A stretch of DNA of 64,000 bases from Epichloe hybrida. Its lineage: Eukaryota > Ascomycota > Sordariomycetes > Hypocreales > Clavicipitaceae. Numbering within the stretch: position 1 is the stretch's first letter; the number at the start of each line of letters is the position of its first letter. A program made the position numbers and the translations under genes. The DNA lies in NCBI GenBank assembly GCA_019022495.1, contig JAFEKR010000008.1, forward strand, positions 1,550,001 through 1,614,000. The letters run 5' to 3'. Below are positions 36,351 to 49,300 of this stretch, in pieces. The notes beneath the pieces were generated by a model. That model saw only the letters and a list, made by a program, of their open reading frames with translations. It made no database searches and was not told the DNA's origin.

Positions 36351-37762
36351 AATTGCGCATGCTTGATGTGAGGAATTCTCCACTTGTTCCTCGGCGGCAG
36401 TTTCGTTGCGTTTGTGCCTGGCGCCACCCGCCCACCAAAGCAAACCCCACTTCGGCTTGTCGCTTGCCTGCAACTGCAAGACGACGAGCAGGTTCAACGC
36501 GACAAGGGAAGGGGGCCCGACGTTGACCTCGGGCTCGCGTTTTCTCCTCCGCCCTTCTCCCCTCCACTTTCAAATTCATGTACATACGAATCGTCAAAGG
36601 TCGAGGAACTGCGTCCGTCCATCTTGCCGAACCTGGTAATATCGGGTCCGGTACTATGGTACTACTACCCGGGAATCAGTCGACGTGTCGGCTCGGTTGG
36701 GTTTTGTGCATCCGCTGATGGCAGAGTAATTTCCACCCAAGCCGGAACTCGGCTTGGAGTGGTCGAGAGCACCATTTGTGTGCCCCGGCAATTGACGCAA
36801 TGCATTGCCATTCGCGATGGAGGCTTTGTTGGCGTCATGCAGGTCCTTCTTCTACATGAGCCAAATGATGTTTACGGATTACTGCGCAGAAGATGCGTGT
36901 AGATCCGGGGAGGATGAGATTGTGGATGATGAATTATCACAAGGGAAAGGGATGACGAGCTCTGTGACAGAGTCTCTGTGCCGCAGCTTTGGAGCCTAGC
37001 AATCGCACAGCTTGAACGCTTGACATGATGAATCGGTCCTGATAACTGACAACTCCCCGAGAGCCTCAGATGAGTCGTGGAGTTATGGGGGTCCCAAGCA
37101 GATCGACGCAAGGGTCGGCAGTCCGTACATGTGTACATGTACATACATGTGCTCCGTCTGCTGAAACAACCAAGTAAAGGGGGGGGGCGTGCAGCGTGGA
37201 CTTCCAAGTGGTCTTCTTTTCTGCGGCCCCGTTCAGTTCGGTCGTTGAAGAAGGTTGGCAGTACTCCTTGGCTTCATCCTGATTCGCGCTAGATTGCGTA
37301 CTATAGCCTGTAGCCCCTGTCACTCCTCCACGTCCTAGGCCCCCTGTGGGTGGACTTGGGGACGGGCAACGGGACGACGGGGGCGTGATTGCAATAAAGC
37401 GGGCCGGGCTTTACTCAAAAGGCATTAATTAGCCCCCCCCCTCGAGGCGACAAAGCAGACGCGCTTAGCGAGTTCCGCAGCGCTTACGCCTCCACTATTG
37501 CTACTGCAATCAACCTGCTTGCCAGCACCTGTTCCTGTTTCCGAAAACAAACACCAACGTGCCGTGTATGATGACTGCCCCCCCCCGACACTGGGCCGAC
37601 CAAGTCACGAGCATTCTCCATTTAGCCCATTTTCTTCAGAAGCTCAACAGCTGCCGGCAGCCGTGCCAGAAGCAGAAGTCAGAGAGGCCCGAGGCGTGCG
37701 GCGTGCGGCCCCAGTCCAGACCGAATGCTGCAACCATCATCGTCCCGTGAAAACAAGCAGCC

Positions 37763-40358
37763 ATGACGGCCTCGCGAGTTCGCGCTCGCAAGAACAAGGT
37801 CTTGCGCTCAGTCTTTGCAACCGACCTGTCTCAACCAACGCCTACTCTCGCGACAACAGTCTCCGGTGAGGCATTCGGTGGTCCACTCGCGTCCGCCGCT
37901 GCCACCAGCAGGCCCTCCAGCACGGCCCGCCATGCCAACGTCTCGTCCTTGCAACCGGCCACTGATCAGGTCCGCTGGGACAGAGCATGGCACACTGTGA
38001 CGTCAAGAGTCCAGCTGCCAACCTCTGTGACGGTCGAGGACTCGTTTGGCACCGTGGCCCCTGAATCCCGGCATGGCGGCGACTCATCATTCTACGAAAG
38101 CTTGGCCGTGGTCCTCAACGCGTCCACAGCCGCACCCCGTGCCGCTCATACTGAGGACATCCTGCTATGGCACACGCAACAAGTCCGTCAACATTTCGTG
38201 CACCACGTCCTGCCGCTGTTGGCTGCATGTGCCGTGCAGGATGACGATGCGCAGGTGTTGCTGAGCAGTGTGCAGACTCTGGAGGCTGCTCACCGTCAGT
38301 ACCTTCATGTGCTGACCATGATTGTGCGGGGCATCGAAGACGAAGCTGCCAGGGGCCACGCTGTCGACAAGTTCAAACGCGAGCTACATGCCATCGTCGG
38401 CAACTCATGGGCCAGGGGCCTCACGGAAGCGCTTCATGGTATGATGCTCCGGCTGTTGGCAGTGATCCTTGGCCCGAACCGAGACAAGGTGGCGGGAGGA
38501 ACTGAGGACAGCGACCAAAACCGCGTGTCTGCTGCACGGATCGAGTTCTTGAACTTGCTGGATTCCTTGGCCAATGTTGGCTTGGCTGGGGACAAATTTC
38601 AAGTCTTGTTTGCAAAGACCATGGACTCGTGTATGAACGACTTTATACACCAGACTTACGCGGGCATCTGGTCGGCGTTGAACGCAGATGGAAGCATCAA
38701 CCCTTCTGCGTCGTCTGGGTGCATGGATCATTTATGCGACTGGGCCGAGAACCATTACGGCCGCCTGGCTGTTGAGGTCTTCCATCGTCTTGGTGGTCAG
38801 GTTGCTTGGGCCGACGTTGAAAGATGGAGAGACATTGCCATCGGGAGATTAGCATCCCTGCGAATGCAGGAGCTGTTTGACATCGTATTGCAATGGCCCG
38901 AAAGTAAAGGAGGCCTCGAAGACCTTAGATCTGCCGTAGCCACGCCTCAACGCCGGCTACACCTCACCGACACTTTTGCCGCTTCTCTACAAAAGAGGCT
39001 ACTTCATCCCGGTAGGTCGACATTGGATATACTGCAAACCTACATCTCCATGATTCGAACGTTCCACCAACTCGATTCGTCCAAGGTCTTGTTGGATCGA
39101 GTCGTTCACGCCCTGCAATTGTATTTATGCCAAAGAGACGATGCCATTCGCATCGTTGTTACTGGCCTACTATCCAACCCTGCCAGCATGAAAACCGACG
39201 AGGGGAAGACGCGGCTCGTCGAGTTGGGCATCCTGATGAATGAGGTGTCTCAACAGCAGCGTGTCCACGTTGAAGACGAAGATCTTGACTGGGACGACAT
39301 GACATGGGTGCCAGATCCGGTCGACGCCGGCCCCAACTATAAGCGGCCCAAGAATGAGGATGTGGTTGGCACGCTCATCAGTGCTCTGGGTTCCCAGGAA
39401 ATCTTCATCAAGGAGTTCCAGATGATCATGGCCGAACGACTGCTGTCGAAACAAGCCAGCTTCCAGCAAGAAATCAAAGTGCTCGCCTTGCTCAAGAAGA
39501 GATATGGGGAAAGCGCCCTCCAGAACTGCGATGTCATGGTGAAAGACATCTACGACTCGAAAAGGGTCGACGCTGTGCTTCGCAAGACGCTCGGCGCAAG
39601 TAATGCTCATCGGTCACACTCCATCACCTATCGTTCCAAGATCCTGTCGCGCCTCTTTTGGCCGAGTCTGCCCAAGGAGCCTTTTAAAGTGCCGGCCCCC
39701 GTAGCAGAGATCCAAGCCCAATACGAGACTGGTTTCGAGCAGCTCAAGACGTCGCGAAAACTGGGGTGGCTAGATCACATTGGCTCTGCAACTGTGCAGC
39801 TTGACTTGAAGGATCGAAGTCGAATGCAAGACGTACGAGGCTGCCGTCATCTATGCCTTCCAGAACGACGAAGACAGTGCTCATTCTGATTCCCAGCGGC
39901 GCACATTCAACGAGCTATGGGAGACGCTCATGATTGACGAGGACATGCTCGAGTCTGCCCTACGCTTCTGGGTGTCAAGGCGCGTTCTTCGAGACACGGG
40001 GAACCAGACATATGTGGTTCTTGAGCGACTGGGTGACGAGAACGGGGCGGTGACTGCCGGGGAAGACGGGACCTCGGTAGTTGGCGACGCAGAACCGCCG
40101 GTGCATTATTCTCCACGAAAGACCAAGATTGATGCAAAGGAGCAGGAGCAACGAGCAGTCTATTGGCAATTCATCGTGGCCATGCTGACGAACTCGAGTC
40201 CAGCCATGCCTCTGGGTCAAATTGCCATGACGATGAGGACGCTTTTCCCGGATCTGTCGTCATGGAGTAACGAGGAGCTACAGGAGTTCCTGGGAGACAA
40301 GGTGGCAGATGCGGAACTGGAGTTCTCGGGTGGAAAGTACAGGCTTCCAAAGAAGTAA
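37763..40358 (+). CDS. APC2: anaphase-promoting complex subunit 2 (cullin-type), with an apparent frameshift
   Basis: Cullin-like scaffold of the APC/C ubiquitin ligase, which binds the RING subunit Apc11 and drives mitotic exit. Reading frame 1 runs from Met 37763 (TASRVRARKNKVLRSVF) through the cullin homology region, with the conserved FIKEFQMIMAERLL and LKKRYGESALQNCDVMVKDI. At about 39815-39821 the conserved sequence jumps to the +1 frame: LDLKDRS in frame 1 is continued by VECKTYEAAVIYAF in frame 2, which runs to the stop at 40358 and contains the C-terminal winged-helix region (YWQFIVAMLTNSSP, LPLGQIAMTMR-like). Combined length about 865 aa, normal for the family. Without the shift, frame 1 ends at 39889 in unrelated sequence. 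No intron fits, since conservation is continuous across the point. An AATAAA lies at 40392. Confidence 0.85.
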
Positions 40359-43300
40359 ATCACACGGGGGCTGGAGTAGTATATTTCGCGTCAATAAATG
40401 GGCGGTGCAAAGGGCATGCATGCATGCTACATGGCGCATTTGAGTATTCATTCGCCGTTGTCTCCCCTAGCTGAGCATGATGGAATAGAGTCATTCGCGA
40501 CAGCACAACCTCGGTGACCCGCGTCTACATAATGGAACATGAATGCTCGACTTGCCGTGAGCACTCCGGGGGAACCAACTCTTGCTGCTTTACGTGCAGA
40601 TGAAGATGGCATATTTACAGGGAGTCAAATGCTCGCTTTGGACAGTGGCTTGTTCGTTTCATGTCATCTGGCGGGGTGATTCCCCATCGGTCGCCACGAT
40701 AATACCAAGGCTGTTCAATTTTGTTGCATGATTCCTGTGCTCGTATCGGATTTGCAACGAGTGAACTTTGGGGCGCGGTGGGGGGAAAGGAACTGACGAA
40801 TGATTTGGGTAATGCGCATGAACAATGGTTCGTGGGGCGCGAGACCCTGCTTTCCGTATCATGTAGACAGATGATGAAATGGAAATGGAATGACTCATGG
40901 CAGCAGACGTCGAGGTCGAGGTCGACCTGGTTGGTGATGGGGTGAGTGAATGGCGGTGAATGCGTTGATGGGGCTTTATAATACCCAGAGCTGCCGACAC
41001 CGGGGCACCAATGCGACACCGCGAGGGAGGGAGTTCTTCCGCCGTCGAGAGACGGGATATGTACATATGTACGTGAGAGCGGAGACGGCATTTGGGCAGG
41101 TCCGTAGGTTGTCAACAAGTTGCTCTCCGTGCGGACAAGTCCGTATAATAGCACAATCCCCTCCGCCGGCTCTGTGTATGAATTGGCATTGCACGGAGGC
41201 CCCTGCTCCCTTGAACCAACCGCATCACGAGCATGGGCCGACGGTGACACGGGGTCGAACAGGGGCGCGCTCACCCACCTGGATGCAAAAGCAACACGGC
41301 GGCAGATCGTGTTACGAAAGGAGGAAAAAAAAAGAGAGAGAAAAAGAAAGGAAAAGAATGAACCCGCGCAGAGAGGCACTCACGTAATGGTTTGGCCGCC
41401 CTCCGAACACGTCGTCATGGTCCTTTTCGTGATGACGGCCCTGCTGACAATGGATTACTCATCGGGCTAGAGGATACTTCCCATGCCCGATGGGTGTTCA
41501 ACGCCACAACCAGCCGCCGGGGGCCTGACTTGGGTGGTTCGAATGCGTTTGGGTAAAGTCTGATAAAGTCTGACATAAGACAAAGATGAACGGCTGTTTT
41601 GCCGAAACTGCGAGTTGGTGACCGGGGAGTAAATGCCACGCTGTATCATTAGTGGTGGAAGAAGACTCATCGCCCAGCAACAAGTCGAGGGCATGATGGA
41701 CAAAAAATAAAAACCAACGTGCGATGATATTACCCTGGCGAGTGCTTCGTACGGAGTACATGGGAAATTTGTGGGTATGCGCGACGTTTTCTCGTGTTCT
41801 GTCCCTCGGTTGTCTTTCCCTTGTGATACTTCCCGCCCTGTTCTCACCACAACTGACAACATGATTTTAGTTTGAGTTCTGAGAAAACTGGGCATGGGCC
41901 TTGGCCCGTGGATGCTTGTTGTTCTCCTACATGTACATGGCTGTCCTCAGACAACGTGGGGACGGCGCAGCCAGATTCAATAAAGTTCAAAAGACGGATG
42001 AAACCGTCATGAAGGACGGATGGTGCTTCGTAGTCGGAGTCGGTCGGACCTTCATCAGTCCTCAGCCACGGGTAGACTCCTCCGATGCAATGCGGCTCAC
42101 AATCAGCATTTCTCATTGCTCGGAATTAGATTCGACCACTGGCCACCAGCAACCACCACTAATATTACCGGCAACATGACTTTTGACATGTCAATGAGGT
42201 CACGAGCAACCTTATGTACTGTCACCCGCGCCCAAGTCGCTAGAACTGGGTAAGATTGGGTCGCACTTTCATGTTCAGGTGAGTGAGTGCATGCCACATA
42301 CCTGTTGAGTTGGGACGAGCCCAAAAGCCAGCTCATTCGAACCAGTCAGTTCCCAGTCGCTCTTTTCTTCTGTTGCTGCTTGCAAGTTGGTTGGTCTTGG
42401 TCGCAGAGACGTGATAATCATCAATGTCTGGTTGATGCGTGACCCGCCTTCTCTCCTCTTTGATGCGTCGCCGTTAATGCCCTCTGCGTCATGGCTCCAA
42501 AATGTCATCCCGGCTAACCTGCGAAATTACCTCTGGTCAATATGGATCAGGGAAAACTAAACCCTACCGTGCGGCTCATGCCCGGTGAGAGCAAAGCCTC
42601 CATTTGTTGGCACTGCACTTTTCCCGTCATGGTCAGAGACAAGTCCAAGCTCCGAGCTTGAGCACAAACCCAAAACCCAGCATGTTGTATACATGTAGGG
42701 CGTGTTTATCAAACAAACTTGCTAATATCCCAACAACAAGCCATGCCATCCGTGTTGTCCCATACGTATTATGCCTGCCCCCCTCTTCCCTTCCATTCCC
42801 TTCTCTTTCTTCCCCCTCTGCCCCTCCAGGCCGTCCCCTCCAGGCGGCGGCGGCGCCCCATCGTATCGGCTGAGTGTGGTGTGTTGCATGGTCACTTGCG
42901 AGTTGCGACTTGGCGTAATAGAAGGCCCCCCATTCCGAGCTCCCATTCCGAGCCCCCATTCCGAGGTCATGCACGAAAGAGTGCTTTTACGGGATGAAGA
43001 TTTCCAGGCGGTTTACCTCGTCAGACCGAACATGGAGCCACGTGGCGTCGAGTAAATGTGAGCGACATCGGCTCGAGGTGCTGGCGCGCGTCGTCCTCTG
43101 GGGGGAAGGTGGAAGTGATTAAACTTCAGGTGTCTCCTTCCTGCTTTTCCCATCTTTGACGCCGGGTCCAGACCAGACCATGCCAGACCATGCCAGACCA
43201 TGCCAGATGACGCCAGGTCAAGGGGCCAGTCCTGTTTGTATGTAGTACATAGTATTGTGAGCATGACGAGCACGACGAGTATGACGGAGCTTTTTGCGAA

Positions 43301-45435
43301 ATATTTTTGTTTTATTCACACCACCCGTTTGTGAGTGCGCGCCATCCACCATCCAGTGAGCCAGCCAGCCCATCGGCCGGCGTCGGCTCGTTGATTCATC
43401 AAAGGCAGGCCGCCAACACTCGAGTGCACAAATCCACAAATCATTGGTGCATGTGGCTCTTCTCTTGCTTTTGCTTGTGCATTTTGATGCCTACCCACCG
43501 GACAGAATTGCATCCATGCTGCTCCGCCTCGCCTTGCCCCCTCCTCTCCTCCAATGTGCCCACCCCCTCCTCTCGCACAGCACATACCGCACTATTATCA
43601 TGTCTTCCATCTCGTCCTCCTGGTCTGCTTATCTGCCAGTCTTGGTAGCTTCCTGGCCTTGCCTCCCCGTCACTCTCGTGTGTGGCCGGCCCATCCAGCC
43701 GAGCTGGGAAGCTGGATGGTGCCTCGTCAATATTACTTGTTGATCTTCTGACACTCACTTGTTTGGCGTCCGCTTCATCCATGCCTGGCCGTCTCCTCCT
43801 CCTCCTCCTCTGGTCCTTTGTCAAGTTGGCTCAGCCGCCCACATGGACGACGACAGCCTGGGCCTGAATCACCGTTCCCGCCTTTGGTTTCGCCGTCCGG
43901 TTCTTTTTTGCTATTTTGGTCCTGCTGCTGCTCCAGATGCCGCCGCCCCTTCCTTCCTCTCATTCCAACAAGTTGGGATTCACTTCTCGCACACGCGCTC
44001 TCCGACGAGAACAAGAACAAAGTATTAGCCCACCAAGCTCCGTCCCCGTTTCGCTTCTCCCAATCTCTCTCTGTGTCCCGTGCCGTCCCTTGAGCTGTGG
44101 TGTTTGTACTTGGTGCGCAGCTCCGCATGTCCAGCCGCATTAGGCCGCCTCTTTCGCCATCTAGTCTCACTCTGAGGTGTCCCGCGTCCGTCAAACGCTT
44201 CGGATTACGGAGCAGCAACTGGCAAATAAAGCTCTCGCCCTTGCTTACTTCGCTCGTGCCCCATGATCATCCGACGAGACCGGCTCGTCTCCACAAGTGG
44301 TTGGCTATTGTTAAGCTTCTGGGCCTAATACTCACAGCTTCGGCCTCGTCCTTCAACCCCAGCTCCCCAGCTCCCCCATCTCTGCTTCTGCTGTCTTCCC
44401 CTTCTGCCCATTCCTCTCTTTTCAGGTGGGCTTACAACTTGGTTGATCTCATCGTTCGTTTGCCCTCTCATAACTCGGCCCGATGAATAAAAAGATCACC
44501 ATCGTTGATGGATTTGCTCTGACCAGTCTGCTCTCGTTCTAGCTCCCGCATAGCAGAGGTGTACGACTCCAACATTCGCATTCGTGACGAGCGCCTGACC
44601 CAACGTTACGATTACAACGACCGGATATCGCATCTCGGATGGGACGCTCCTGCCCGTGATTGATACAACTCACACTCACCCACACTCACCCACACTCATA
44701 CGTTTGAGCCCTGACAAACCCCCGAACCATAACACGTTCCGGCTTTGCGCTTCTTACTATCGGGTTCAGAGCACTCTCCCTCGTCACATTCATCGTATCG
44801 CGCCTACCTCCTTGGGTTACCTCCTTGGGTCTCGAATACTGCGTCCTTCTCAACCATCCTCCTCATCGTATGCCTCCTGTGCACACCATTCTCGATCTCG
44901 TCCAAGCTCTCTCGCTACCCACAGCCGTAGCTCCGACCTTTCCCGCTCTCTCATCATCTATCGCCGCCATATAGCAAACCAGACACCTAGGTGTCGATTA
45001 CATCAGTCTCCGCTCTCATCGTCTCCGTCTTTTGGCTCCTTCTTGTATCCATCATTGCTAGCTTGGCTTGGTGCCTGTCACGCCCGCATCCAAGCTCTCA
45101 AATCAGTCTAGCAGAACAGTACGGATAGTGTTACAAGTCAGCAGATCACTCTGAAGAAGAAGAAGAAGAAGAGACGAAGACAGCCAGCGATCAAGAAAAA
45201 CAAACATCAACATTGTTCTTTCAACACAGCTAGTCCAGATATCACTAGATCATTTCACCTCGACGTCACCTGGTTCTCCAGTCACAAAGCGTGTGGGCTG
45301 CTCCCCTATCGATCCAGCCTCTGCCAATATTGGTGGCCGTGAGTCCACGCCACTTTCGATCCCCGTTGTTGAGCATTTGCCGACGACCGATAGCGTCGCT
45401 CGGAAAGGGAGGTCCGGCGACAATACCGGCTCAAG
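40359..45435. other. 5.1-kb gene-poor region upstream of the RING gene
   Basis: No convincing gene. A 254-codon minus-strand frame (40615-41379) has no family or splice support. Contents: a purine-rich A/G tract at 41325-41358; motif-family copy TACGGAGTA at 41750; tandem repeats near 42930-42966 (CCCATTCCGAG units), 43172-43207 and 44671-44700 (CACACTCACC units). From about 43300 to 45200 the plus strand is strongly C/T-rich, and a GAA run lies at 45154-45171; this may be promoter and long 5' UTR of the RING gene. Confidence 0.4.
43172..43207. repeat. tandem repeat, 10-bp unit ACCATGCCAG
   Basis: Three to four copies of a 10-bp unit in non-coding DNA. Minor. Confidence 0.7.
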
Positions 45436-47699
45436 ATGGATCAGACGAATCTCCTCCCGAATAACCCTCGGAGACTACCCTCGAACGACGATCCATTGAT
45501 ACAAGCCTCGCCAGGTCCCTGGATGGTTCATCCCCACACATCATCTCTGTCGCCGTGGCATGCTCAATCGTTGCCGCTGGGACCCTTGTATTTTCATCAT
45601 CAACATGCTTTCCAGCAGGCCTCAACAAACCCGGGACTTGCCCAAGCTACACAAATCGGTCAGCATAGCGCTCTACCTCACCCAGACCGTAGCCTTCGCG
45701 CATTGCAGAACCCAGACCCGATGGTCGGACTCCCTGCAGCCTCGACCTATTGGACTTCGAATTTGCAGCCGATGTCGGGCGTAATGAATTCTGTGCCAGG
45801 AATCAATTCTGTCATGAATACGACTTCGGGTTCTTCAATATCAGAGAGTGAGCTGGGACATGCCAATTATTTCAACACACGGGGTTTGGCTCTGCAGCCT
45901 CCTGTTGCAGCTGATTGGGCATCACCGGGGGTGACCTTGGATTCTTTGCCAACGACTTCCTCTTTATTTCCGTCTTCCGAGCGCCTAGCAAACGTCCCAG
46001 AACCTGCGGGTGCTTCGTCATCACGTACAACGCTCTCTTACCCGCTCTCCTCAATCTCACCCCACCACTCAACGCAGGTACCACCAACAAGCTCGCAGAG
46101 GACCCAGCGGCCTCGGTCATGTAAGTAGCAAAGCTTGACGCCAAATGCGTCATCCGCAAAATTGATTTCACATTTGCCGACGATTCTGTGGTCAAATATC
46201 TCACAATCATGATACTTTGCTCGCGCTCTTCTTCTTGTTTTCATCATGTTTGGATTGCCTACTAGTGAATCTAAAGCATGACACAAAAAACCCAATACCT
46301 TTCTCCCTCTCCTTTCTTTCTTGATTCAAGACGACTAATACAGTGACTGTGACCATAGCTGTCGCCTTTTTCGAAGTTAGGGACTTCACCAGCCTCGCAT
46401 CCCCGGCTTCTGACCGCCGCCGACAGCCTTCCTCTCGATCTCGACGATCTATGAGCTCTCGTCAATCCGAGCCTGGCCCGTCTCGGTCACAGGATGAAGC
46501 GGGTCAGGATGCTTCGGGCGAGATCCCAACACCATTATTGCCGAGGCCTCATCCCCGAGTCAGTGATGACATGGCTGCACGTCAAATTCAAATGTTTCGT
46601 GGCATCATGTCAAGCAAGTTGGTGGCATCCAGAGCGGCAGTACGATCACTGGAAAGTGTGGAAATCTCTTCCTTGCCAGAAAACGAAAGAGGTACGTCGT
46701 GTGAATTATCATTGTACGAATGCTTTGGAAATGATGGAAAAAAACTCATGGTTCATCGGTAGCGTGTGTCATTTGTTACAACGACTATGGCGTTGAAAGT
46801 CCCGAGGGTGTCAACGAGGCGCCTCTGCGACTACCGCCTTGCAAGCATATCTTTGGGGACCACTGTATAAGGAAATGGCTCGAAGAATCAGATAGCTGCC
46901 CCTATTGTCGAGCGAAATTACAGGCAGAACCGAGGCATTCGTACGGATCAGCGACAACATTTATCGACATGATGCGGTTGCGAGGGCTACCGTTGCCTGC
47001 TGGGTGAGTCGCGAAAACCTCGCTGTTATTTTGCCAAGCGAAGACTGATTTGGGCTCATCAGGCTTTCCGATGAGCTGATTGCCAGGCTGGCCGCCGGTC
47101 CAATAACGGAAACTGAACTTCAGGAACTGTTTAATCGAGCGGATCGAAATAGGGAGCGCCGCCCACCACCAGATGATGCCGCCACTCATCAGGATCAACG
47201 CAGGACCCGACAACGCCGCAGTGGTCCAGTATCCGGGGAGCCTCGATTTGCAGGTGTCGGAACCATGCACCATCGCTCGGCTTCCGACGCCCCTGCTAGC
47301 CAGGACCTTAGGTCGCGGGAGGGGGGCTCTTGGGGTGCCCAAACATCAGTTGCAGGATCCGCACCGCCGCCCCAGCATCGTCTGCAACCCAGACTCGTCA
47401 TGAGTGAAACAAATGCACAGCTCAACGGCATGAATGATGGGCGCGGGCAGGCGGCGTCATCCAGAACACCACGGCCCGCTGATCCTATGGTTCCGGTAGT
47501 TGTCAACGGATCGTCACTGCGAGAACGGAGCATACCGAATCCATTACAATCACAAGCTCAGTCTCGCTCTGTTTTTTCCACGCCTACTTTATCAGGAACT
47601 ATCCACGCATCATCTCTGTCCACCATAGAGAACCCAGCACGACAGCCAGATGATACAGAACTATCTGCACTTCGGCCGAGCAGGAATCGGCCCTGGTAG
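45436..47699 (+). CDS. RING-H2 finger protein, probable E3 ubiquitin ligase
   Basis: Four exons: 45436-46120, 46359-46691, 46763-47003, 47063-47699; 631 aa, in frame. I chose acceptor 46358 because the earlier CAG at 46343 lies only about 5 nt past the CTAAT branch-like sequence; using it would add five residues. The only clear domain is a RING-H2 (C3H2C3) in exon 3: CVICYNDYG, then LPPCKHIFGDHCIRKWLEE and SCPYCRAKL, a zinc module that binds E2 enzymes. The rest is Ser/Pro/Gln-rich and likely disordered: residues 1-228, an Arg/Ser-rich stretch after SDRRRQPSSRSRRS, and the tail. No membrane segment or signal peptide. Substrate unknown. A GAA run and C/T-rich sequence lie just upstream. Confidence 0.85.
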
Positions 47700-49300
47700 T
47701 GATCCAAGGCGTTTCTAGCACGCTGGACTCTGTTCAGTCGCCAACCCAGCGGCCGTGGACTCTTCTCTGTATAAAGCTGACGAACTTGTGACGAACTTTG
47801 GGGGGTCTAACCAAGATGATGCTCCGCAGTCCCCTCGCTTCCCTACATGCAGCTCCACCCCCTCCCTTTCATTGCACAGCCTATGTAGGTAGTTGTACCG
47901 ATGGCCGCTTTTTTTCTCATCTTTCCTTTTTTTTTTTTTTGTGCTCAAGGGCATGGGATGACGCTAGAATGATGGCATGGCATGGCATGGCGTTTTGCGG
48001 TGGAATAGCATATGCATGATTTGATTGGTCGGCAAACTTTGTTCTTTACTCGATCTCCCAACCTTGTTCCAGCTTTTACCCCTTCTCAAAAAAGGGATCG
48101 GTATAAATGTATTTCTCCGAGTGCCGTAGGCAGTGGAGAGACGACACAGCGATGGATGCAGAGTTTGGCAGACTCGGCAGCGGAAGTTAATAGATGACTT
48201 AAATCGGCGGACTTGTGTATGCATGCCCGGAACATTGGTGCTTGCTTTTGTTCGTCTTTTTCTTGATTGCTTGTATCCTCAAGGTGGAACGAACCCACTC
48301 TGGGCCGTTCGCTTACATGTAATGTATAGCAACACACCACGAGACCAGGGGGACATGAAGCCAATCATGTGCCTTCCCGCTACTTTCGCGTGGCGCTAAG
48401 AGGGGAGAAGGGTCTGGTGAAAAAGTGAAAAAATGGGGCTACTATGATCGGCAAACCAGGCATCCACGCTGAGTACCCACGCTGCCACGGGCACATTTTA
48501 ATGTGTACGGATTACGGAGGCAGGCACTTTCTTTCTCAGCGCCCGCTCCCCACATTTGCCGGCAGCAAGAAATACCATCACGTATTACATGTACATGCAC
48601 TCATCGCAGGAAGATTCCGCCTTGGCACCAGAGCCGGCGGATTGCACTCTCGCCAGCTATCAACCGGCCAGTGAGTGAAGACTTTGGCGAATTCCGTCGA
48701 GCTGGTCGAAGCGAGCTCCCTCTTCGGAAGGCCCCATTAATGCTCTCCTCGTTCCCACACTCACCCAGTTGGATCCTGGCCTATAACCGCCTCAACTGGG
48801 AGATGTGTTGTACGTATTCCATCTGTACCAATGGCGTTGATTCAACGGCTCGCTTGTCTTGTTCCGAGATGGGCATCCACAGAGCTCGTTCGAGACTTCG
48901 GCTTCATGTAGACCGCGGAGCTCCATTGGCGTGGGTTGTTCCTACTTGACGACCTAGACCCTGGTATGCAGGTTCATTCTGGACCCTGAAATGCAGGAAA
49001 AATCGAAAATGTGTTTAGCTCCATTATTCCTCTTCTCGGAGGAATTGCTCATACGAAGAAAAAAAAAAAAAAGGGTCGGTTCGTGAGCACAACACATATT
49101 TATTATTTATACGTAAAGGAGGGTGCCCATCTACGCTCGAGCAAGAGTTGGCCATTCTAAAACCCAGTTTAGTAGACAACTTACCAGTCAACTTTTTTCA
49201 TTCCAGTCCACACAGCGTCGTCCCGTTCGTCCCCCCCTTTTCCCTTGGACACTCTACCATGTCTGCCGACGCGGCCTTTCTGACATGATTCAGCAGAGCA
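47700..49300. other. intergenic, RING gene 3' flank and secreted-protein promoter
   Basis: 1.6 kb without a recognised gene. A T run at 47928-47940, short GGCAT repeats near 47974-47990, motif-family copy TACGGATTA at 48506 followed by a TTACATGTACATG palindrome at 48586, and an A run near 49060-49073. An AT-rich TATTTATTATTTATAC stretch at 49097-49112, about 190 bp before the next start codon, could be a TATA region. Confidence 0.4.

Larger units (their letters stand above)
31105..37762. other. 6.7-kb gene-poor region rich in simple repeats
   Basis: No convincing gene. Contents: an A run of about 20 at 31131-31150; GGTGATGG-type tandems near 31607-31650; T runs near 32318-32329; motif-family copies at 31883, 32768, 33860, 35076 and 36873; C runs near 33090-33100 and 37430-37441; a GAA microsatellite, AATGC and GGATGC repeats, a CTG-rich run (35840-35880) and a GATGCGT minisatellite, the clearest listed separately. 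A TACATGTA-rich stretch lies at 37126-37150. A tRNA-like B-box occurs near 34290. The last 300 bp should hold the Apc2 promoter. Confidence 0.45.

Noticed and set aside
40615..41379. 254-codon minus-strand open frame
   Set aside because: Low-complexity start (Phe/Ser run from an A/G tract), no recognisable domain, no splice support and a composition unlike the neighbouring genes.
43775..44218. 147-codon minus-strand frame opposite a C/T-rich region
   Set aside because: Composition follows the C/T-rich tract; no domain and several overlapping frames of equal length on the other strand.
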